DNA from: Desulfocucumis sp964643075
Lineage (GTDB): Bacteria; Bacillota; Desulfotomaculia; Desulfotomaculales; Desulfocucumaceae
Assembly: GCA_964643075.1 (NCBI GenBank)
Contig: CAZXQO010000018.1
Coordinates: forward strand, 1-64,000
Direction: 5' to 3'
Length of the DNA stretch: 64,000 nucleotides
A program made the translations under genes and the position numbers. The first letter of the stretch is position 1. Each line of letters starts with the position of its first letter. Below the pieces are notes generated by a model. That model saw nothing but the letters and a program-made list of their open reading frames with translations. It was not told where the DNA came from and did no database searches. Shown here in pieces: positions 32,887 to 40,655 of the stretch.

Positions 32887-33204
32887 TTATACGCAGCCGG
32901 TAGGCTTGGGAAGGCCGGCCAGCTTGCAGGAACCCTTGGCGGGGCCAGAGGGGAACAGTTCATAAATGTACTTCAGGCTGCAGCCAGTCTCTTTGCACAG
33001 TTTGCGGATCATGGGAGCAATCTGGAATTGCTTGTAATAATCGCGCAGATAGTGAATAACTTTCCAGTGGTCTTCGGTAAGTTCGCTAATGCCTTCGCCG
33101 GAGGAAAAGAATTTTGCACAATCTTCTGTCCATTCATCGGGGTTAACCATAAAACCATCTTCGTCCAGCTCAACATCTCTGCCGGCAATATTAATGCTTG
33201 CCAT
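32887..33204 (-). CDS. dsrC: DsrC, sulfur-carrier protein of dissimilatory sulfite reduction
   Basis: 105-residue substrate protein of DsrAB; it carries the trisulfide released by sulfite reduction and is reduced by DsrMK. Both functional cysteines of the flexible C-terminal arm are present: GSCKLAGLPKPTGCV, with ten residues between them and the last one penultimate. The IHYLRDYYKQFQIAPMIRKL segment is conserved. It lies 182 bases after dsrK and 269 before dsrN. Having both cysteines argues for a genuine DsrC rather than a TusE/RspA-type homologue. Confidence 0.96.
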   Translation of the reverse strand: MASINIAGRDVELDEDGFMVNPDEWTEDCAKFFSSGEGISELTEDHWKVIHYLRDYYKQFQIAPMIRKLCKETGCSLKYIYELFPSGPAKGSCKLAGLPKPTGCV

Positions 33205-33386
33205 CTAATTAAAGCACCTCCAATTGTTTTTATTTGCGGCTGCTATATCTGATCGCAGACAATTTATACATACACCGCAAATACTCTATTAAAACTCAGC
33301 CTGCTCTCTCCCAAATACAAGGATATCATTGACAGGCACTCTCGTCAATCACCCGTTGTCAGGAAAAAGTGTCATTTATAAGACAC

Positions 33387-34769
33387 CTATTTCCAAACCA
33401 GGGCTTTACCCACTAAATCTATCAATCCCTTGACTTCTACGCCAAGCTCGTGCTCTTCCACCATGGGATAAAGCTGGGCTTTGCAGATGGAGCAGGGAGC
33501 GCACAAGTAGCCGTTACCGTCTTTCCCTACGCCGGTAGCCCTAACCAGTTCCGCTTTCTTAGCTGATAACTGGATACGGCGCTGGTACATTTCAGGATCG
33601 TCAAAAAGGATAGCGGAACCGCCGCCGCAGCAGAAGGTCCTTTCCTTATTGGGATACATTTCCCTGAAGTCAGACACGCAGGCCTTTATTACTGTCCGCA
33701 AGTTTTCTTGCAGGTCACAGGCACGGGCATAGTTGCAGGGGTCGTGCAAGGTTGTCGGATGGTCGACCTTGTAGGGATCAAGTTTTAATTGGTTGGTTCT
33801 GATATGATAGGCCACCTCGTCGTGAATGTGCGTAATGGGCCAGTTCACCGGGCGGTCAGCCAGACTGGGGATGTACATCTTGGCAGCCCGCCAGCCGTGT
33901 CCGCATTCGCCCCAGACAATCTTCTTGATACCCAGATTCTGAGCAGCGTCCAGCAGGCGCGTCACATTGTGGCGCTGTGTAAAATACTGGTCAAAAAGCA
34001 GCCCAAAATTACCCGCTTCGGAAACCGTACTGGGAATTGTCCAGTTAGCCCCGATATAGGTGAAATACATCCCTGCACCCATTAGTGTATAAGGGTTTAG
34101 CAGGTAGTCAGCCGACGACGGTACATACAAAATATCAGAATTGGGCTTATCCACCGGGAAATTTACTTCCACACCAAATTCGTCCATAATCTCTTCGGAC
34201 AGGAATTCCAATGTGTCGGCAATACCCGGCTTGGGCAGTCCAGTGTGGTTACCCACTTTTTCCATGGCCGCTCCCACATTAGCGTGAAGCTTGGGCACTA
34301 TACCAAGCCAGTGCAGTAATTGACGGCCTATGAAGGTTACCTCACAAGTGTCAATGCCGAACGGGCAGGCCATGGCACAGCGGCGGCACTGGCTGCACTG
34401 GTAGAAATAGGAGTACCATTCTTCAATTACGTCCAGACTGATATCCTCAGCTCCAACCAGCTTGCCAAACCATCTGCCTTCCAGGGTAAAGTAACGTTTG
34501 TAAATCTTGCGAATCAGCTCTGCCCTGTTGGTAGGAATGTTTCTGGGGTCTTTAGTGCCCAGATAGGTATGGCAGTTCTCCGCACAAGCGCCGCACTTTA
34601 CACATGATTCCATGGCCATTACAAAGGACCGGTATTTTTTGCGTATTTCGTCCAGGTACTGGATAGCCTTCTCGCATTTTTGGTCGTCGGGCACAGGCTC
34701 GATATGAATTTTTCGCATCTCAGCGTCAGATGCCCGGACAGGCTGGACCATGTCTTTATAAGTTGGCAC
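33387..34769 (-). CDS. dsrK: DsrK, iron-sulfur subunit of the DsrMK complex
   Basis: 460 residues, HdrD-like catalytic subunit thought to reduce the DsrC trisulfide. Two [4Fe-4S] ferredoxin motifs (CVKCGACAENCHTYLG and CSQCRRCAMACPFGID) are followed by CCG-domain cysteines (CGHGW, HDPCNYARACD, TFCCGGGSAILF, CAPCSICK) for the catalytic cluster. The GTG start directly abuts the dsrM stop (TAG-GTG), so translation is coupled. No dsrJOP genes are present, which is the Gram-positive DsrMK-only configuration. Confidence 0.95.
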   Translation of the reverse strand: MPTYKDMVQPVRASDAEMRKIHIEPVPDDQKCEKAIQYLDEIRKKYRSFVMAMESCVKCGACAENCHTYLGTKDPRNIPTNRAELIRKIYKRYFTLEGRWFGKLVGAEDISLDVIEEWYSYFYQCSQCRRCAMACPFGIDTCEVTFIGRQLLHWLGIVPKLHANVGAAMEKVGNHTGLPKPGIADTLEFLSEEIMDEFGVEVNFPVDKPNSDILYVPSSADYLLNPYTLMGAGMYFTYIGANWTIPSTVSEAGNFGLLFDQYFTQRHNVTRLLDAAQNLGIKKIVWGECGHGWRAAKMYIPSLADRPVNWPITHIHDEVAYHIRTNQLKLDPYKVDHPTTLHDPCNYARACDLQENLRTVIKACVSDFREMYPNKERTFCCGGGSAILFDDPEMYQRRIQLSAKKAELVRATGVGKDGNGYLCAPCSICKAQLYPMVEEHELGVEVKGLIDLVGKALVWK

Positions 34770-35579
34770 CTACTCAACACCCCCCTCGGCAGGCAACCCT
34801 AATCCGGCAGCCCTGGCGGCCGGTACGTCAACATTGGGAAGCCCCGGCGCCGGCTCGGTATACGGCCTGTTGATAATCCAGCGCTCCGCAAACATACCCA
34901 GTATGTGCATAAGTTTGCTGAACGGGAAAATCATCAGCAGTATCTGAACCAGGAGCAAGTGAATGACAAACATAAATTGGTGCAGCACTTCGGCACTGGC
35001 CGGGATGGGCTGCAACATGAGCAGATAGGTAACGTATTCCTTCGCCGGCGCATACTCAATGCCCAGGCTCGGAACAAGGCGCATGATATCGCCCGCTGTA
35101 ACAATTGATAATAACAGTATTAAAATCAGGTAATCACTGGTGACGGTAACTTCTTTTACCTTTTGTATGGACATGCGCCTGAATATAAGGTAAAGTAGCG
35201 CAAAAAACACCACAATGCCAAAGGTGGTGCCCAGCAGGTTGGACATAAACTCGCTGAGACCTTCAGACATACCGACGTACACAAACTGCTTGCCCAGGGT
35301 ATATATGCCCATCACATGCCCTCCGATTACGGAGAACAAGGCAATGTGCATCACCCAGGCGCCAACCCAGAGGGCGAAGTCTGATTTAAACAGACTCCTG
35401 AAAAAAATAACCTCGGTGGCAAATATACCAACTACCTGAGTGTTGTTTTGAGGAAAGGGGGCCAACGTTATATTGTGCACTATGCGCGCCCCTGCCCAGC
35501 GTCCCAGGCGGTACAGTATACCCAGGGTAAAAACCGTCACTGCGATATAGGGAAGTACTTGCAAAATAAACCAGGACAC
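34770..35579 (-). CDS. dsrM: DsrM, membrane cytochrome b subunit of DsrMK
   Basis: 269 residues with five to six predicted helices, NarI-like menaquinol-oxidising cytochrome b. Heme-ligand histidines lie in WVMHIALFSVIGGHVMGIY and FMFVIHLLLVQILLMIFPF with SKLMHILGMF. It delivers electrons to DsrK and so to DsrC. It follows the small ferredoxin gene by 167 bases. At this length it is the short form typical of DsrMK-only organisms. Confidence 0.94.
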   Translation of the reverse strand: MSWFILQVLPYIAVTVFTLGILYRLGRWAGARIVHNITLAPFPQNNTQVVGIFATEVIFFRSLFKSDFALWVGAWVMHIALFSVIGGHVMGIYTLGKQFVYVGMSEGLSEFMSNLLGTTFGIVVFFALLYLIFRRMSIQKVKEVTVTSDYLILILLLSIVTAGDIMRLVPSLGIEYAPAKEYVTYLLMLQPIPASAEVLHQFMFVIHLLLVQILLMIFPFSKLMHILGMFAERWIINRPYTEPAPGLPNVDVPAARAAGLGLPAEGGVE

Positions 35580-35746
35580 TTACACACCTCCTTTGGGCCG
35601 CATGGAAAATCAATTTCCCCGGCAACCCGCGGTGCAGCCGCTGCTGTAAGGATACATTTCTATTGAATTCCGGTCACATTTCCGATCAATGCCGGTGGTC
35701 CGGAATTCAGGGAATGGGTACTAAACAATTTGTAACGCATACCGTA

Positions 35747-35932
35747 TTAAGCTTCCTGCAGAGTAACAGCTCCGGAAGGACAAACTGAAACGCAGGTTTC
35801 GCAACCGAGGCAATCTTCCCCGTTGACCACATTAGCTTTGCCATCCACCATTTCGAGAACGGAGGCCGGGCAGTTGTCGGCGCATTCGCCGCAGCCCTCA
35901 CATTTATCGGCATCCACCTGTACTACGAACAT
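35747..35932 (-). CDS. 2[4Fe-4S] ferredoxin
   Basis: 61-residue bacterial ferredoxin with two CX2CX2CX3C motifs: CEGCGECADNCPASV and CLGCETCVSVCPSGAV. It is a soluble electron carrier; the location just upstream of dsrMK on the same strand suggests it donates to DsrAB or interacts with DsrMK. An AAGGAGGTG-type site precedes the ATG. Confidence 0.94.
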   Translation of the reverse strand: MFVVQVDADKCEGCGECADNCPASVLEMVDGKANVVNGEDCLGCETCVSVCPSGAVTLQEA

Positions 35933-36049
35933 TCATATTCACCTCCTTGGATTTATATTTTTATATAATCCAATGTTGACAACCCCATTTGCCGCAAATC
36001 CCTCTCCAACGGGGCTGGCCACATCATACGGCCATTTTACCGACTATCG

Positions 36050-36092
36050 TCAGCGTAATTTTTGTGATAAAACTAACCTGTAATTACGCTGA
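36050..36092. promoter_or_regulatory. Inverted repeat in the ferredoxin/FmdB divergent region
   Basis: TCAGCGTAATT (36050-36060) and AATTACGCTGA (36082-36092) are perfect 11-bp inverted copies separated by 21 bases that begin TTTGTGATAAAAC. It may be an operator for the dsrMK-side genes or a hairpin. The rest of the 35933-36310 gap shows no gene. Confidence 0.5.
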
Positions 36093-36310
36093 AATTTGTA
36101 TTATATCCGACATATAATCCGGGCTACATGGCCCTATATACTATTCGTTGCCGTTTAATCAATTCCTTCTGAAAAAATGCAATTTTTTTTGCTAAGAATT
36201 TCACAACCTTGTCATTTATTTGTCTCTCTGCAAATATAATTATAGATTAGCTAATTGACGTCTGTCCATAGGAGTTCAGTGGCAGAACCCGTCACATCAA
36301 GCACTGGTGT

Positions 36311-36340
36311 TTGACAGGCATCTGCCGCTGTTGGTATAAT
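36311..36340 (+). promoter_or_regulatory. Sigma-A promoter of the FmdB/DVU0298-like pair
   Basis: TTGACA (36311-36316), 18-base spacer, TATAAT (36335-36340), 39 bases upstream of the FmdB-type start codon. Confidence 0.8.
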
Positions 36341-36378
36341 TACCAGGATGTTCTCAGGAAAGCGAGGCGAGATGAATT

Positions 36379-36621
36379 ATGCCTATTTTTGAATTCAGGT
36401 GCCTGAAGTGCGGCAATCTTTTTGAAAAACTTTTTCTAAACCGGGATGGGGAAGTAAAAATTGAATGCCCTGAATGCCATGCGGACTCCTTTGAGCGGAT
36501 AATTAGTAAAACCAGTTACAATATGGCGCCGGGAAAGGGAAGCCAGACCAAAGTTACCCGCAAGTCCTGCAGTTCCGGTAATGACTGTGTAACACTAGAA
36601 ATACCGGGGCATGGGGATTAA
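36379..36621 (+). CDS. FmdB-family zinc-ribbon protein
   Basis: 80 residues. MPIFEFRCLKCGNLFEKLF and IECPECHADSFERIISK form the two cysteine knuckles of the FmdB regulatory-type zinc ribbon. Role unknown. It is followed after eight bases by the DVU0298-like gene and shares its promoter. The C-terminal third (from KSCSSGNDC on) adds two more cysteines, common in this family. Such genes often occur near dsr and other sulfate-reduction loci. Confidence 0.85.
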   Translation: MPIFEFRCLKCGNLFEKLFLNRDGEVKIECPECHADSFERIISKTSYNMAPGKGSQTKVTRKSCSSGNDCVTLEIPGHGD

Positions 36622-36629
36622 TATATTAT

Positions 36630-37754
36630 ATGAAAAAACAAATTTACGGAAAAGAAATTACCAGGCCGCCTGAATGTCCCTTCTGCGGACTGTATATAGA
36701 AAAGCCTGCGGAGCTGACCACCAGGAGAATGGGTGAAATGCCGGTGGGTTCCTGTCCCTGCGGGGCTGTATATGCATACGACGTCACCGGTCGCAACGTA
36801 GGCTCCGCATTTATAGAAGCCCTTGTATTTGCCTGTGATATGGACTGGGATTTGGCCTGGAGCCTGTTTCCCGGGGAGGACTATCTGGAACAACTGGTGG
36901 AGCATTACGACGGACAAAGCAACCTGATTGTCCCGGTCGGATTTTACGAAGGCCGCAAGGTTAACGGTGCACTGTATTTTATAAGAATGCACAGGGACAT
37001 TCAGGAGGTCACCCGTACGGGAGTGGAGAAACGGCTACAAAAATCGGTACCCCTCACTGTCTCCAAGGGCCCTTCCCTGCAACTCCCCGGCAGCAAAAGG
37101 TACTCTAAAGGCGATATAGAAACACTGGTAGGTGAATACCGCATTGGCGAGCTACTGACAATTGCAGAGCAGGACAAAAGAATCCTCAGGGATCTGCAGA
37201 AGTTGCTGTATTCCGCAGACGGGCTAATACGCAGCAGGGCTGCGGAGGCTTTGGGAAAGACTTCCTCTGTAATAGCCAAAAGGGAGCCGGGAGCAGTTTC
37301 AAAGCTCTTGCAAACACTAATTAACGCTGTGTCGGACACAGCTGCATCCTCATGGGGGGCTCTAGACGCCATAGGAGAGATCATAGCCGGTTCACCGGAT
37401 ATTTTTGCAGGCTACCTGCCCACCCTGTATCAGTTCCTGGAAGAAGCATCTGCAAGGCCCAAGATACTGAGGGCTTTGGGAATAACCGCCGGGACCAGGC
37501 CCGATCTTGTCCGCAAAGCGTTATACCGCTTCATACCCTACCTTAATGACCCGGACCCGGAAACCAGGGGATATGCAGCCCTGCTGACAGGCAACCTGCA
37601 CGCTGCAGAAACCGGGAACTTATTGAGCCAATTAAAAAATGACACTTCGGAATTAACAATATATTCCGACGGTGAGCTTAAAAATATTACAGTAGGACAG
37701 CTGGCAGCAGAAGCCTTGCAAAAAATTAAGGAAAGGGGACACACCTCTCTTTAG
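36630..37754 (+). CDS. DVU0298-type HEAT-repeat protein with N-terminal zinc-ribbon domain
   Basis: 374 residues. The N-terminal 150 residues hold CPFCGLYIEK and CPCGAVYAYD, a zinc-ribbon pair; the C-terminal 210 residues are HEAT-like helices (RSRAAEALGKTSS; GALDAIGEIIAGSPDIF; ETRGYAALLTGNL). The C-terminal part is homologous to the protein at 42707-43345 on the other side of the dsr genes. The name DVU0298 family is recalled, not searched. The last residues (RGHTSL, then stop) are encoded by the RepA copy at 37735, which therefore supplies the stop codon. Confidence 0.78.
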   Translation: MKKQIYGKEITRPPECPFCGLYIEKPAELTTRRMGEMPVGSCPCGAVYAYDVTGRNVGSAFIEALVFACDMDWDLAWSLFPGEDYLEQLVEHYDGQSNLIVPVGFYEGRKVNGALYFIRMHRDIQEVTRTGVEKRLQKSVPLTVSKGPSLQLPGSKRYSKGDIETLVGEYRIGELLTIAEQDKRILRDLQKLLYSADGLIRSRAAEALGKTSSVIAKREPGAVSKLLQTLINAVSDTAASSWGALDAIGEIIAGSPDIFAGYLPTLYQFLEEASARPKILRALGITAGTRPDLVRKALYRFIPYLNDPDPETRGYAALLTGNLHAAETGNLLSQLKNDTSELTIYSDGELKNITVGQLAAEALQKIKERGHTSL

Positions 37755-37785
37755 AGCCTGGCTCTAAAGTCGGAGGAATGTCCCC
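37735..37785. repeat. RepA copy (consensus-like) forming the 3' end of the DVU0298-type gene
   Basis: 51 bp from GGGGACACACCTCTCTTTAG through the inner hairpin TTTAGAGCC/TGGCTCTAAA to CGGAGGAATGTCCCC. The TAG at 37752-37754 is the stop codon of the upstream gene. The inverted repeat TGCGGACATGAA/TTCATGTCCGCA (37794-37825) that follows may act as a terminator. Confidence 0.88.
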
Positions 37786-37849
37786 AGCAAAAATGCGGAC
37801 ATGAAACGGTAATTCATGTCCGCATTATATTTTCTCTGTGAGCCAGTCC

Positions 37850-38476
37850 CTAAAGAAGCTCTTCTACAGGGGTGGTAATCGACTTAGAGACAGATAGAAG
37901 CAGCGAAGCCCTATCTGAGTATCCCTGCCCTGCTCTGGCGAATAAGTCTTTCGACAGCCCGTAAAGCTCCCGGTACATGCCATCCAAATCGAAAGCCGGA
38001 TAGGGTTTACCCTTTTCAAAGCCCGCCTGCCAGCAGGCATGCAGCTTGCCGCTGATCACGGCAGGTATGCCGTAAACCCTGCAGGTAATAGGCCTGTACT
38101 CATAGAGCGAGCATTTGTCTTCCTCGTTTAACAACGGGCACCTTACCCTTTCCCGGGCAATGGACCGGAGCATTGCTTCAGTATCTTCGCCGTGGGTCTC
38201 CCGCAGCCGTTTCTCCATATCCAGCAGTTCCAAATCCGCCTTTTCGGCCCTGGTCAGTGCCTCCCGGCGAAATTTCCTGTCCAGCCTGCCGAAATGGTGA
38301 CTGAGGTAAGCCGCTTCTATAGCAAAAAGTCCGAAAACCGAGTGGCAGCAATCAGAGCACTGCACCCGGCACTTTATACATTCGCCGTATTCCTTTTCCA
38401 TCTCCCGGAATGAATTATCCGCCTTGGCCACCAATATCTCATACGCCTCAAATAAATCTTTCATCTGTGCCATCAT
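37850..38476 (-). CDS. YkgJ-family cysteine-cluster protein
   Basis: 208 residues. Cysteines in CIKCRVQCSDCCHSVFG and in CPLLNEEDKCSLYEYRPITC-RVYG form the CxxxCxxCC...C...C pattern of the UPF0153/YkgJ group, thought to bind metal or an Fe-S cluster. Its start overlaps the TPR gene stop (ATGA), so the two are coupled and probably co-transcribed with dsrABD. Role unknown; an accessory or assembly factor for the sulfite reductase is an inference from position only. Confidence 0.82.
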   Translation of the reverse strand: MMAQMKDLFEAYEILVAKADNSFREMEKEYGECIKCRVQCSDCCHSVFGLFAIEAAYLSHHFGRLDRKFRREALTRAEKADLELLDMEKRLRETHGEDTEAMLRSIARERVRCPLLNEEDKCSLYEYRPITCRVYGIPAVISGKLHACWQAGFEKGKPYPAFDLDGMYRELYGLSKDLFARAGQGYSDRASLLLSVSKSITTPVEELL

Positions 38477-39099
38477 TTGTTACGGTGCGCCTCCAGGTTC
38501 TCCAGAAACTGGGGATGCACCTCAAAGCCAAGCTCTAAGGCCTTGTCAATGTGCTCGATGGCATTTGCAAAATCTTCTCTTACATAGTAGGCGTAGGCAA
38601 GGTTATTGTGTCCCAGGGAGAAGGTGGGGGCAAACTCCACCAGCTTGATACCGGTTTCGATGGCTTTATCCACTTCATCCAACTGGAGATAAGCGTTGAT
38701 CAGGTTGCTCCAGGCCTGGGCCATTTCCGGGTTTAACTCAATAGCTTTCTCCAGTGCCTCAATGGCCTCGCCGGGCTGGGCCAACTGTAAATGGGCAAAG
38801 CCTATATTGGCGTAGCCCCGGGCATACCTGGGTTCTATGGCCACGGCCTTTTTATTAGCCAAGACAACCCTTTCCATGTCCCCCATACGGTAATATATAT
38901 AGCCCAGATTTACGCAGGCTTCAAACATGCGCCCGCTGTTCTCGATGGCTTCCTCGAAGCACTCAATAGCCTTATCAAAATTGCCCTGCTGCATGTGATA
39001 AACACCCAAATTGTTATGAGCATTGGCGCATCCGGGGTTTTCATTTACTGTATTTACCTGTTCTGCAATAAAATCATCAAAGCTCTGCGGTGTTTTCAT
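38473..39099 (-). CDS. TPR-repeat protein downstream of dsrD
   Basis: 208 residues made of about five TPR units (examples: AHNNLGVYHMQQGNFDKAIE; CVNLGYIYYRMGDMERVV; YANIGFAHLQLAQPGEAIEA). TPR proteins mediate protein-protein contacts. No signal peptide, so it is cytosolic like DsrAB. It follows dsrD by 80 bases on the same strand and overlaps the YkgJ-type gene by four bases. The arrangement suggests an accessory role in DsrAB handling; not demonstrated. Confidence 0.87.
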   Translation of the reverse strand: MKTPQSFDDFIAEQVNTVNENPGCANAHNNLGVYHMQQGNFDKAIECFEEAIENSGRMFEACVNLGYIYYRMGDMERVVLANKKAVAIEPRYARGYANIGFAHLQLAQPGEAIEALEKAIELNPEMAQAWSNLINAYLQLDEVDKAIETGIKLVEFAPTFSLGHNNLAYAYYVREDFANAIEHIDKALELGFEVHPQFLENLEAHRNK

Positions 39100-39179
39100 G
39101 CCATCAGTCCCTTACAGTAAATTAAAGATAAAGAGAGGTTGCCATCCGGTCAGGACGGCAACCTCCCCAGTAAAGCAAA

Positions 39180-39428
39180 TTACTCAGTGCCCTCGGTGGG
39201 GTCTTCGGTCATTCCTCTACCCTTCAGGCCGTACATGGTGCTGCTGCCGGTGGAGAAGTAAATCATTGTCTCATCATTAACCAGAGCGGTGGCAGCCTTT
39301 TTAACATCTCTCATTTTGGCGTCGGGAATAACCTTTTTTACGGCAGCTTCCATGTCCTTGAAGTAGAACTTGGTTTTTTTGCTGCCCTCGGCGAAATCAA
39401 GAATCGCTTTTTTAATAGCTTCGATCAA
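39180..39428 (-). CDS. dsrD: DsrD
   Basis: 82-residue winged-helix protein typical of reductive-type dsr loci. Work on other sulfate reducers reports that it stimulates sulfite reduction by DsrAB. The sequence starts MIEAIKKAILDFAEGSKKTK with the conserved FYFKDMEAAVKKVIPDAKMR core and a tail ending KGRGMTEDPTEGTE. It follows dsrB by 24 bases. Presence of DsrD supports operation in the reductive direction. Confidence 0.95.
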   Translation of the reverse strand: MIEAIKKAILDFAEGSKKTKFYFKDMEAAVKKVIPDAKMRDVKKAATALVNDETMIYFSTGSSTMYGLKGRGMTEDPTEGTE

Positions 39429-39452
39429 TATAATCTCTCCTTTCAGGCGAGT

Positions 39453-40640
39453 TTATTCTATCCCGCCTGCTTCCTTTGAGAGCGCCCAGGCCGCATCAGT
39501 AAATTTGAACTGAGTGCTGGTCCGCCAGGTATCATAGGCCAGGCGGTAGTCATCAATGAGGTGCTCGGTGAATTCCAGTTCGCACTGCTCGAAGAATCTT
39601 TCCCAGCCAATACGCTCGGCCCAATCGCCCAGCCGCTCGTATTTATTAGCTCCCTTGGCGTAAGCTTCAACGATTTTCTTAACGTTTTCAACCACTTCGG
39701 GGAACCTGGGGAAGCTGTTCGGCAGCCAGGGAACTACAACCTTGGAGAACTTGGGCTGGCTAATCCTGTTGGAAATCTTGCCACCGGCCAGGATGGTTAC
39801 GCCGTCACCCTCTTTATCAGAAAGCGGCAGGGCCTGGCACATGGTATAGCAGTTTCCGCAGAACATGCAGCGCTCGCCCTTAATCTTAACGGATTTCAGT
39901 CCGCTCTCGGTTTTATCGGGAGAAATGGCTCCCACCGGGCAGGCGGCGATGGCCAGCGGGATTTCGCAAAGCTTGCTAATATATTCACTGTCAACGATGG
40001 GAGGCTTGCGGTGATATCCCAGCAGGGCGATATCGGAGCAGTGTACTGCGCCGCACATGTTCAGGCAGCAGGCCATGGAAACTCTAAGTTTGGCCGGCAG
40101 TGTCATGCCCTTGAAATATTCAAACAGTTCATCTGACACGGCCTTAACCATGGAAGAAGCGTCAGTAGCCGGGGTATGGCAGTGAATGTAACCCTGGGTG
40201 TGCACTATGTTGCTGATGCCGGCGCCGGTTCCGCCGATGGGAAACTTATAGCTGCCACCGGCAAATTTACGGCTTTCCAGGTCTTTTTTCAGAGCTTCCA
40301 GTTTCTCGGCGCTATCCACCAAAAATTCAATGTTGTTACGGGTGGTGAAACGGACATAGCCGTCGCAGTATTGATCGGCAATGGCGCAGATTTCACGAAC
40401 ATGCTCAACGGTCATGAAGCGGGCAGCCCCACACCTTACAGTATATACCTTGGCACCGCTATCTGATACATGGGCCAGAACGCCGGGCTCAAGAATATCA
40501 TGGTAAGCCCAGGTGCCGTAATTTTCCTTAATAACAGGCGGGAAAAACTCCCAGAAGTGCCTGGGACCAAGGTCCGTCAGCCTGTTTTCCTGTGGTTTTT
40601 CCGGATTGTATCTGCCAAGTCTTTCCTTGGATAATGCCAT
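39453..40640 (-). CDS. dsrB: Dissimilatory sulfite reductase beta subunit
   Basis: 395 residues. It contains the siroheme/[4Fe-4S]-binding cysteines in MACCLNMCGAVHCSDIALLG and an inserted ferredoxin domain (CPVGAISPDK and RCMFCGNCYTMCQALPL). With DsrA it forms the heterotetramer reducing sulfite to the DsrC trisulfide. The N-terminal FITVEHV-type segment and the C-terminal GWERFFEQCELEFTEHLIDD are conserved. It follows dsrA by 15 bases with a strong GGGGGG site. Confidence 0.98.
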   Translation of the reverse strand: MALSKERLGRYNPEKPQENRLTDLGPRHFWEFFPPVIKENYGTWAYHDILEPGVLAHVSDSGAKVYTVRCGAARFMTVEHVREICAIADQYCDGYVRFTTRNNIEFLVDSAEKLEALKKDLESRKFAGGSYKFPIGGTGAGISNIVHTQGYIHCHTPATDASSMVKAVSDELFEYFKGMTLPAKLRVSMACCLNMCGAVHCSDIALLGYHRKPPIVDSEYISKLCEIPLAIAACPVGAISPDKTESGLKSVKIKGERCMFCGNCYTMCQALPLSDKEGDGVTILAGGKISNRISQPKFSKVVVPWLPNSFPRFPEVVENVKKIVEAYAKGANKYERLGDWAERIGWERFFEQCELEFTEHLIDDYRLAYDTWRTSTQFKFTDAAWALSKEAGGIE

Positions 40641-40655
40641 AACAAAAACCCCCCC

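Noticed and set aside
32757..32963. 68-residue minus-strand frame at the end of dsrC
   Set aside because: Overlaps dsrC in another frame and has no ribosome site or motif.
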